DNA from: an uncultured Prevotella sp.
Lineage (GTDB): Bacteria; Bacteroidota; Bacteroidia; Bacteroidales; Bacteroidaceae
Length of the DNA stretch: 8,838 nucleotides
Assembly (NCBI GenBank): GCA_937892695.1
Contig: CALBJK010000064.1
Span: 1 to 8,838, forward strand
Reading direction: 5' to 3'
Position 1 is the stretch's first letter; each line of letters starts with the position of its first letter. The notes below the pieces were generated by a model, which saw only the letters and a program-made list of their open reading frames with translations, searched no databases and had not been told where the DNA came from. This document shows positions 1 to 6,142 of the stretch, piece after piece. A program made the position numbers and the translations under genes.

Positions 1-1047
1 ACCCTTATCTCTGACCCTGCCGTGATAGCAGACCAACCGAGGTTTGTCAAGCTTACCAAGGAATACAAAGACTTGGGAGACATCATGAATGCGCGAAAAC
101 GCTACATCGCATGTATCAATGCAATTAAGGAGGCTAAAGACATTATAGCTAACGAGAGTGACCCGGACATGAAAGAGATGGCACGGGAAGAGCTTTCAGA
201 GAACGAGAAACTCCAACCACAAATCGAAGAGGAGATAAAGATAGCTCTCGTTCCCAAAGACCCTGAAGACGCGAAGAACGTACAGATGGAAATACGTGCC
301 GGAACAGGAGGCGACGAGGCTGCACTGTTTGCCGGAGACCTGTTCAACATGTACAAGAAATACTGTGACAGCAAGGGATGGACTGTATCTGTCACTAGTG
401 CAAACGAGGGAGCTGTAGGCGGATTTAAAGAAATCGACTTTGCCGTTAGCGGCGACAACGTGTACGGAACATTGAAGTACGAATCGGGCGTACACCGTGT
501 CCAGCGCGTACCGGCAACAGAGACACAAGGACGTATGCACACCAGCGCGGCAACAGTAGCCGTACTGCCTGAAGCCGACAAATTTGAAGTTCACATCAAT
601 GAAGGTGACATCAAATGGGACACGTTCAGAAGTAGCGGTGCAGGTGGCCAGAACGTCAACAAAGTAGAATCTGGAGTGCGTCTACGATATCCTTGGAAGA
701 ACCCCAACACAGGCGAAGTTGAAGAAATACTGATAGAATGTACTGAGACGCGTGACCAGCCGAAGAACAAAGAACGCGCCTTGTCACGTCTGCGTACATT
801 CATCTATGACAGGGAGCACCAGAAATACGTAGATGATATAGCAAACCGGAGAAAGACCCTCGTCTCGACAGGTGACCGCAGTGCAAAAATACGAACATAC
901 AACTATCCTCAAGGGCGCGTAACCGACCACCGCATAGGTTACACGACACATGACCTTCAAGGCTTCATGGCCGGTAACATTCAGGATATGATTGATGCAT
1001 TGACGGTTGCAGAAAATGCAGAAAGGATAAAAGAATCAAAACTTTAA
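1..1047 (+). CDS. prfA: Peptide chain release factor 1 (RF1), 5' end outside window
   Basis: RF1 recognises UAA and UAG in the ribosomal A site and triggers hydrolysis of peptidyl-tRNA. The reading frame is open from base 1, where it encodes TLISDPAV, typical of the RF1 N-terminal domain. The GTG at 22 is therefore an internal valine, and the true start lies upstream; roughly 20-25 residues are missing, judged from the usual family length. 348 codons are visible. The stop-codon-reading tripeptide is PAT (511-519), the RF1 type rather than the SPF of RF2. The catalytic GGQ loop is at 643-651 inside RSSGAGGQNVNK. The 44-codon distance between the two motifs fits RF1. The GGQ glutamine is normally methylated by PrmC, which is not in this window. 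The N-terminal part (to about codon 100) is acidic and helical, as in the family. pyrF begins 4 bp after the stop, suggesting cotranscription. Confidence 0.97.
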   Translation, partial: TLISDPAVIADQPRFVKLTKEYKDLGDIMNARKRYIACINAIKEAKDIIANESDPDMKEMAREELSENEKLQPQIEEEIKIALVPKDPEDAKNVQMEIRAGTGGDEAALFAGDLFNMYKKYCDSKGWTVSVTSANEGAVGGFKEIDFAVSGDNVYGTLKYESGVHRVQRVPATETQGRMHTSAATVAVLPEADKFEVHINEGDIKWDTFRSSGAGGQNVNKVESGVRLRYPWKNPNTGEVEEILIECTETRDQPKNKERALSRLRTFIYDREHQKYVDDIANRRKTLVSTGDRSAKIRTYNYPQGRVTDHRIGYTTHDLQGFMAGNIQDMIDALTVAENAERIKESKL

Positions 1048-1051
1048 GATT

Positions 1052-1873
1052 ATGAACAGACAGAAACTTATAAACGAGATACGCAATAAGAAAACATTTT
1101 TGTGTGTGGGACTTGACCCGGATACAAGAAAGTTCCCTACCAAAGTGTTAGAATCGGGAAACCCAATTTTCACATTCAACAAAGCCATCATTGACGCAAC
1201 AGCCTCATACTGCGTCGCTTACAAGCCAAATTTAGCTTTCTACGAAGCATTCGGACTGAAAGGTCTTACAGCTTTCGGCGAGACGGTCACATACATAAAA
1301 AAGAACTATCCCGACCATCTTATCATAGCCGATGCCAAAAGAGGCGACATAGGCAATACTAGTGCAATGTACGCCCGCACATTCTTCGAGGAATATGATG
1401 TCGATGCTCTAACAGTGGCACCGTATATGGGCGAAGACAGCGTGGCACCATTCCTCGGATATGAAGACAAGTGGGTGGTACTCCTTGCTCTTACCAGCAA
1501 TAAAGGAAGCCACGACTTTCAATTTACAGAAGACAAAGACGGTGAACGTCTGTTCGAAAAAGTTCTGCGTCGTTCCATGCTTTGGGGGAACAGCACGAAC
1601 ATGATGTATGTAGTAGGCGCGACACAAGGCAAACTGTTTGAAGACATACGTGCCATTGCCCCAGATCATTTCTTGCTCGTCCCTGGTGTCGGAGCACAGG
1701 GAGGTTCGTTGGAAGAAGTATGCAAATACGGTATGAACAAAGACTGCGGTCTGCTCGTCAATAGTTCGCGCGGCATCATATACGCCAGCAACGGCGATGA
1801 TTACGCCAAGGCAGCCGCAGAAAAAGCCAAAGAGCTAAGCTGCCAGATGAAGTCTTTGCTAGAAAAAGCCTGA
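1052..1873 (+). CDS. pyrF: Orotidine 5'-phosphate decarboxylase (class 2)
   Basis: This cytoplasmic TIM-barrel enzyme decarboxylates OMP to UMP, the last step of de novo pyrimidine synthesis. Its 273 residues match the longer class-2 form rather than the roughly 230-residue E. coli type. Visible landmarks are the N-terminal strand CVGLDPD (18-24), YKPNLAFYE (57-65), and the catalytic charge network in ADAKRGDIGNT (93-103), with D94, K96 and D99 as the D-x-K-x-x-D set. The phosphate-binding elements PGVGAQGG (211-218) and NSSRGI (237-242, R240) follow. All catalytic residues I can place are present. The ATG at 1052 lies 4 bp after the prfA stop and leads straight into the first barrel strand. 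No clear Shine-Dalgarno sequence is seen, as is normal in Bacteroidota. The pairing with prfA suggests a shared transcript; it has no evident functional link with the lipid A genes that follow. Confidence 0.96.
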   Translation: MNRQKLINEIRNKKTFLCVGLDPDTRKFPTKVLESGNPIFTFNKAIIDATASYCVAYKPNLAFYEAFGLKGLTAFGETVTYIKKNYPDHLIIADAKRGDIGNTSAMYARTFFEEYDVDALTVAPYMGEDSVAPFLGYEDKWVVLLALTSNKGSHDFQFTEDKDGERLFEKVLRRSMLWGNSTNMMYVVGATQGKLFEDIRAIAPDHFLLVPGVGAQGGSLEEVCKYGMNKDCGLLVNSSRGIIYASNGDDYAKAAAEKAKELSCQMKSLLEKA

Positions 1874-1987
1874 AAACCAGTTATTAGACCTTTATAGGCA
1901 AAAAGTTGATTAAATATTGCGTGTTAATAGACTGTTCTGAATAAAATTTGCTATTTTTGCAGGACGAAATTATCCAAGAACGTAATA
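1874..1987. other. Intergenic region between pyrF and lpxD
   Basis: This 114-bp A/T-rich gap holds the putative lpxD promoter. I looked for a pyrF terminator: the only pairings are a 3-bp stem at 1889-1898 and a distant GCCT/AGGC pair, neither followed by a run of T, so readthrough from pyrF into lpxD remains possible. I see no tRNA, repeat or small ORF of note. Confidence 0.7.
1952..1959 (+). promoter_or_regulatory. Probable Bacteroidota-type -7 promoter box for the lpxD operon
   Basis: The sequence TATTTTTG is an exact match to the TAnnTTTG -7 consensus of the Bacteroidota primary sigma factor. It ends 28 bp before the lpxD ATG, so a start site about 7 bp downstream would leave a leader of about 20 nt, too short for a riboswitch or attenuator. 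The companion -33 TTTG element is not convincing at the usual 17-23 bp spacing: only degenerate T-rich sequence is present around 1922-1935. The box lies in the largest gap between genes of the window apart from the 3' end, which supports it as the promoter for lpxD and the genes that follow. Confidence 0.6.
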
Positions 1988-3031
1988 ATGGAATTTACAG
2001 CGAAGCAAATATCCGAGTTTATTGGCGGTAAAGTGATTGGAGATGAAAATGCTACAGTACATACTTTCGCAAAAATAGAAGAAGGTATGCCGGGGGCGAT
2101 TTCGTTTCTTTCCAATCCCAAATACACTCATTACATATACGAGACAAAATCGACAATTGTCATAGTCAACGATGATGTGGCATTCGAAAAACCTGTAGCG
2201 GCTACGATCATACGAGTACGCGACGCTTACGAGAGTATAGCGCGTCTGCTGCAACTCTACGAAGCAAACAAGCCTAAAAAGACGGGAACAGACTCGTTGG
2301 CATTCGTTTCACCGGATGCAAAAATAGGCAACAATTGCTATATTGGTGCATTCGCTTATATTGGAAGCGGAACTGTCGTAGGCGACAATACCGAGATATA
2401 TCCACATGCCGTCATCTGTGACGGGGTGGAAGTGGGCAACAATTGCAAAATTTTTCCAAACGTGACAGTTTACGACGGTTGCCGACTCGGTAATAATGTT
2501 ACGATACACGCCGGTTCTGTAATAGGAGCCGATGGCTTCGGCTTTGCTCCCAACGCTGACGGATATGACAAGATACCACAGATTGGTATTGTGACAATCG
2601 AAGATAATGTCGAGATTGGAGCCAACACCTGCGTCGACCGTTCTACGATGGGCAGCACACTAATTCGTAAAGGTGTGAAACTCGACAATCTTGTACAAGT
2701 AGCCCATAATGTGGAAATCGGCGAGAACACCGTGATGTCTGCCCAAGTAGGAATTGCAGGAAGCACAAAAATAGGTGCATGGTGCATGTTCGGCGGACAA
2801 GTGGGCATTGCAGGCCATTCTAAAATTGGAGACAAAACATTTCTGGGCGCACAATCAGGCGTACCAGGAAATCTGAAAGGTAACGAAACACTTATCGGTA
2901 CTCCCCCTATGGCACCACGAGCTTATTTCAAGTCGAACGCCATTTTCCGTCGTCTGCCAGAATTATATAAGCAGATTAACGAGTTACAAAAGCAATTGGA
3001 CGAATTAAAGAAAAAGAATTCAATATGTTGA
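1988..3031 (+). CDS. lpxD: UDP-3-O-acylglucosamine N-acyltransferase
   Basis: LpxD transfers a 3-hydroxyacyl chain from acyl-ACP to the 2-amino group of UDP-3-O-acylglucosamine, the third step of lipid A synthesis, in the cytoplasm near the inner membrane. The 347-residue protein has the usual three parts: an N-terminal uridine-binding domain (about 1-100), a left-handed beta-helix of hexapeptide repeats (about 105-305), and a C-terminal helical segment rich in Lys, Gln and Leu (about 311-345). The catalytic base is H240 in VAHNVEIG. The conserved GADGFGFAP segment (180-188) is present. Glycines at 114, 132, 150 and 168 fall exactly 18 residues apart, one per helical coil. The ATG at 1988 follows a promoter box by 28 bp. 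The last seven bases overlap the start of lpxC-fabZ, pointing to translational coupling. Confidence 0.97.
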   Translation: MEFTAKQISEFIGGKVIGDENATVHTFAKIEEGMPGAISFLSNPKYTHYIYETKSTIVIVNDDVAFEKPVAATIIRVRDAYESIARLLQLYEANKPKKTGTDSLAFVSPDAKIGNNCYIGAFAYIGSGTVVGDNTEIYPHAVICDGVEVGNNCKIFPNVTVYDGCRLGNNVTIHAGSVIGADGFGFAPNADGYDKIPQIGIVTIEDNVEIGANTCVDRSTMGSTLIRKGVKLDNLVQVAHNVEIGENTVMSAQVGIAGSTKIGAWCMFGGQVGIAGHSKIGDKTFLGAQSGVPGNLKGNETLIGTPPMAPRAYFKSNAIFRRLPELYKQINELQKQLDELKKKNSIC

Positions 3032-4413
3032 AACAGAAGTCTCTGAAGGGCAGTTTCTCTCTTTGCGGACGAGGACTGCACACGGGGTTGAGCCTGACCG
3101 TGACATTCAATCCGGCACCGGCAAACACCGGATACAAAATTCAGCGCATCGATCTGGACGGAATGCCAAAAATTGATGCTATTGCCGAGAATGTCATAGC
3201 CACGCAACGCGGTACGGTGTTAGGACTGGACGATAAAATCAAAGTGTCAACAGTCGAACATGGACTTTCAGCATTATATGCAATGGGTATCGACAATTGC
3301 TTCATTCAAGTGAACGGTCCAGAGTTTCCAATTCTTGACGGAAGTGCATCCATGTACGTTAAAAAAATACAAGATGTTGGTATTGAGGAACTCAGCGCGC
3401 CAAAAGACTATTACATCATTCGCCACAAGATTGAAGTGAAGGATGAGGAAACCGGTTCGTGCATAACTATTCTTCCAGACAACGAGTTCAGCATTACAGC
3501 AATGTGCTCATTCAACTCCAAGTTTATAAGCAGCCAATTTGCAACATTGGACAAAATGGAAGACTATGCAACGGAAATAGCCCCTGCACGCACGTTTGTT
3601 TTCGTACGAGACATTGAACCACTTTTGAAAGCGAACCTGATAAAAGGTGGCGACTTAGACAATGCCATCGTAATTTACGAACAGAAAACGACCCAGGAAC
3701 GTCTCGACCAACTTGCCGACATGCTGAAAGTAGAACACCGCAATGCCGACGAACTAGGGTACATACAGCACAAGCCACTTGTATGGGATAACGAATGCAC
3801 ACGCCATAAACTCCTTGACATAATAGGAGACATGGCTTTAATCGGCAAGCCGATAAAAGGGCGTATCATCGCCACACGGCCAGGACACACTATCAACAAC
3901 AAATTTGCTCGCCAGATTCGCCGTGAAATACGCAAGCATGAAATACAAGCCCCTATTTACGACCCGAATGATACACCAATAATGGACAACAACCGCATTC
4001 GCGAACTGCTGCCTCACCGATATCCGATGCAGCTGGTCGATAAGGTCATATCCATTGGTTCGTCAAGCATAGTAGGCATAAAGAATGTGACAAGCAACGA
4101 ACCGTTCTTCGTAGGCCATTTTCCTCAAGAACCGGTAATGCCGGGCGTACTCCAAATTGAAGCCATGGCGCAATGTGGTGGTCTTCTCGTGCTAAACACA
4201 TTGGACGAGCCAGAACGATGGTCTACCTATTTCATGAAGATTGACGGTGTGAAGTTCCGTCAGAAAGTAGTTCCAGGCGACACACTGATATTCAAAGTAG
4301 ATTTGCTGGCACCTGTGCGTCACGGCGTATCTTCAATGAAGGGTTACGTTTTCGTAGGCGACCATGTCGTATCAGAAGCGACATTTACGGCACAGATTGT
4401 AAAGAATAAATAA
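3025..4413 (+). CDS. lpxC-fabZ: Bifunctional UDP-3-O-acyl-GlcNAc deacetylase / 3-hydroxyacyl-ACP dehydratase (LpxC-FabZ fusion)
   Basis: One 462-residue protein joins two enzymes. Residues about 1-310 are LpxC, the zinc deacetylase that commits UDP-3-O-acyl-GlcNAc to lipid A. It shows RGLHTG (16-21), STVEHG (75-80) with catalytic E78 and zinc ligand H79, HKLLDIIGD (261-269) with H261 and D265, and GHTINN (287-292) with the general acid H288. Residues about 320-462 are FabZ, which dehydrates 3-hydroxyacyl-ACP in fatty acid elongation: LLPHRYPM (328-335), GHFPQEP (364-370) with H365, and PGVLQIEAMAQ (373-383) with E379, the usual 14-residue His-Glu spacing. A short linker (about 308-320) connects them, with no stop or frameshift between. 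The fusion is known in Bacteroidota. It could balance use of 3-hydroxyacyl-ACP between lipid A and phospholipid synthesis, which is inference. The ATG at 3025 overlaps the end of lpxD. Confidence 0.97.
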   Translation: MLKQKSLKGSFSLCGRGLHTGLSLTVTFNPAPANTGYKIQRIDLDGMPKIDAIAENVIATQRGTVLGLDDKIKVSTVEHGLSALYAMGIDNCFIQVNGPEFPILDGSASMYVKKIQDVGIEELSAPKDYYIIRHKIEVKDEETGSCITILPDNEFSITAMCSFNSKFISSQFATLDKMEDYATEIAPARTFVFVRDIEPLLKANLIKGGDLDNAIVIYEQKTTQERLDQLADMLKVEHRNADELGYIQHKPLVWDNECTRHKLLDIIGDMALIGKPIKGRIIATRPGHTINNKFARQIRREIRKHEIQAPIYDPNDTPIMDNNRIRELLPHRYPMQLVDKVISIGSSSIVGIKNVTSNEPFFVGHFPQEPVMPGVLQIEAMAQCGGLLVLNTLDEPERWSTYFMKIDGVKFRQKVVPGDTLIFKVDLLAPVRHGVSSMKGYVFVGDHVVSEATFTAQIVKNK

Positions 4414-4423
4414 ACAAATAATA

Positions 4424-5194
4424 ATGAACAACATAAGTCCGTTAGCATACGTACATCCGAATGCCAAACTCGGCGACAACAATACAATAGGTCCCTTCTG
4501 CTTTATTGATGACAACGTTGTAATAGGAGACAACAACAATCTGCACAACAGCGTCACAATAAACGGAGGCGCACGAATAGGCAGCAACAATGAAATCTTT
4601 CCAGGGACAAGCATTTCAACAAAACCACAAGACTTAAAATATCGTGGCGAAGTGACAACCTGCCAGATAGGCGACAACAACAGCATACGCGAGAATGTGA
4701 CAATCTCTCGCGGAACAGCGTCTAAGGGAACTACTATTGTTGGAAGTAACAATCTTCTGATGGAAAACATGCACGTCGCTCACGACTGCATACTCGGCAA
4801 CGGACTCATTATCGGCAACTCTACAAAGTTTGCAGGAGAAGTTGTCGTTGACGACAACGCCATAATAAGTGCAACCGTACTGTGCCACCAGTTCTGTCAT
4901 ATAGGCGGATACGTGATGATACAAGGTGGAAGCCGTTTCAGCCAAGACATTCCCCCATACATAATCGCCGGTAAAGAACCAATACGATTTGCAGGACTGA
5001 ATCTTGTGGGATTGCGCCGCCGCGGTTTCTCTAACGAGCTTATCGAACTGATTCACAACGCATATCGTCTGCTTTACTCAAAAGGTGTTCTCGCGGAAGG
5101 AATCGAAGAAATAAAGAAAAATCTCAATGTGACAAAGGAAATACAATATATTATCGATTTCGTTGAATCTTCGAAACGTGGCATTATCCGTTAA
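4424..5194 (+). CDS. lpxA: Acyl-ACP:UDP-N-acetylglucosamine O-acyltransferase
   Basis: LpxA starts lipid A synthesis by moving a 3-hydroxyacyl chain from ACP to the 3-OH of UDP-GlcNAc. Its 256 residues are close to the 262 of E. coli. A left-handed beta-helix of hexapeptide repeats fills about 1-185, and the C-terminal helical domain (about 190-256) ends in KRGIIR, like the RGLIR end of E. coli. The catalytic base is H120 in MHVAHDC (116-122), equivalent to E. coli H125; H117 and H155 match H122 and H160. Aligned by eye, the H144 position is E139. The position of the acyl-length ruler residue (E. coli G173) is G168, compatible with a long acyl chain. Start 4424 is 10 bp after the lpxC-fabZ stop in an A/T-rich stretch without Shine-Dalgarno. 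The order lpxD, lpxC-fabZ, lpxA lacks the lpxB that follows lpxA in many proteobacteria; lpxB must lie elsewhere. Confidence 0.97.
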   Translation: MNNISPLAYVHPNAKLGDNNTIGPFCFIDDNVVIGDNNNLHNSVTINGGARIGSNNEIFPGTSISTKPQDLKYRGEVTTCQIGDNNSIRENVTISRGTASKGTTIVGSNNLLMENMHVAHDCILGNGLIIGNSTKFAGEVVVDDNAIISATVLCHQFCHIGGYVMIQGGSRFSQDIPPYIIAGKEPIRFAGLNLVGLRRRGFSNELIELIHNAYRLLYSKGVLAEGIEEIKKNLNVTKEIQYIIDFVESSKRGIIR

Positions 5195-5202
5195 CGGAGC
5201 AA

Positions 5203-6096
5203 ATGAAGACGCTCATCGTCATAAAAGGCCCGACAGGGGTAGGAAAGACTGAACTCTGCCTACATATAGCAGAGTATTTCGGTATTCCGATAATAAATGC
5301 CGACTCACGGCAAATATTCGCGGAAATACCTATTGGTACTGCAGCACCCACTACCGAACAACAAAAAAAGGCGAAGCATTATTTTGTCGGCAATCATCAC
5401 CTACGCGACTATTACAGTGCATCAATGTTCGAAAAAGATGTTCTTGATTTGCTTGACAAGCTTTTCAGAGATAACGATTACGCCTTAATGAGTGGAGGCA
5501 GCATGATGTACGTCGATGCCGTCTGCTACGGAATCGACGACCTGCCGACAGTCAAAGATTCCATTCGTTCTTTAATGAAGAGAAGACTCGAAAAAGAAGG
5601 TCTGGAATCACTTGTAGAAGAACTGAAACAGAAGGACTACAAACACTGGCTTAACATCGACAGGAACAATCCAAGGCGGGTAATACATGCATTGGAAATA
5701 TGCCATCAGACAGGAAAGCAATATTCTTCCTTTCTAAAAAAAACAAAAGCAGAAAGACCTTTTCACATAGTAAATGTAGGACTTACACTTGACCGCGAAA
5801 CATTGTATAACCGCATTAACGAACGTGTCATGCACATGATTGACAAAGGATTGGTAGAAGAGGCGAAAAACGTTTACCCGTTACGGGGATTGAATTCTCT
5901 GAACACAGTTGGATATAAAGAACTCTTCTCACATTTTGACGGCAACATGTCTTTAGACGAAGCAGTTTTCAAGATTCAGAGCAATACCCGATGCTACTGC
6001 CGTAAGCAACAGACATGGTTTAAGCGCGATGCCACGACCAGATGGTTTCATCCCGATGCCTTCAAAGAAATTATCGATTATATTGACAACAATTAG
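5203..6096 (+). CDS. miaA: tRNA dimethylallyltransferase
   Basis: MiaA attaches a dimethylallyl group from DMAPP to N6 of A37 in tRNAs that read codons beginning with U, the first step towards the ms2i6A modification. The 297-residue protein carries the P-loop-like GPTGVGKT (9-16), INADSRQIF (31-39) with the conserved D34-S35-R36-Q37, GTAAPT (45-50), and the SGGS loop (97-100). NTVGYKEL (234-241) and the C-terminal TRCYCRKQQTWFKRD segment (262-276) complete the family pattern. The C264-Y-C266 pair falls where other MiaA proteins often have uncharged residues in T-R-x-Y-A-K/R-R/K-Q. The ATG lies 8 bp after the lpxA stop, so it is very likely in the lpx operon. A GGAG sits only 3 bp before the ATG, too close to be a good ribosome binding site. 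Some Bacteroides genomes carry two miaA paralogues; I cannot tell which this would be. Confidence 0.95.
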   Translation: MKTLIVIKGPTGVGKTELCLHIAEYFGIPIINADSRQIFAEIPIGTAAPTTEQQKKAKHYFVGNHHLRDYYSASMFEKDVLDLLDKLFRDNDYALMSGGSMMYVDAVCYGIDDLPTVKDSIRSLMKRRLEKEGLESLVEELKQKDYKHWLNIDRNNPRRVIHALEICHQTGKQYSSFLKKTKAERPFHIVNVGLTLDRETLYNRINERVMHMIDKGLVEEAKNVYPLRGLNSLNTVGYKELFSHFDGNMSLDEAVFKIQSNTRCYCRKQQTWFKRDATTRWFHPDAFKEIIDYIDNN

Positions 6097-6142
6097 GATA
6101 ACGTCCTCTAATTCATAGCTTTATAGAAATAAATCGCTTAAA

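Noticed and set aside
22..24. GTG as the start of prfA
   Set aside because: The frame is open upstream to base 1 and the upstream residues (TLISDPA) match the RF1 N-terminal domain, so this codon is internal.
102..594. Two - strand frames of 130-160 codons within prfA
   Set aside because: They overlap a certain gene and have biased, Ser- or Cys-rich composition without motifs.
1868..1899. Possible terminator after pyrF
   Set aside because: Only 3-4 bp stems can be formed and no T run follows, so it does not qualify.
1947..1950. TTTG as the -33 element of the lpxD promoter
   Set aside because: It abuts the -7 box by a single base instead of the required 17-23 bp.
2470..2835. 121-codon - strand frame within lpxD
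   Set aside because: It is Pro/Thr/Ser-rich, arising from the antisense of hexapeptide repeats; no support as a gene.
4372..5056. Two - strand frames of 130-140 codons over lpxA
   Set aside because: Antisense shadows of the repetitive Asn/Gly/Ile codons of lpxA.
5297..5488. Short + strand frame of 63 codons within miaA
   Set aside because: It lies in another frame of a complete miaA gene and has no family resemblance.
6116..6123. TAGCTTTA as a promoter box before the penicillin-binding protein gene
   Set aside because: It differs from TAnnTTTG at the important last base and has no -33 element; in a 46-bp gap, readthrough from miaA is the simpler explanation.
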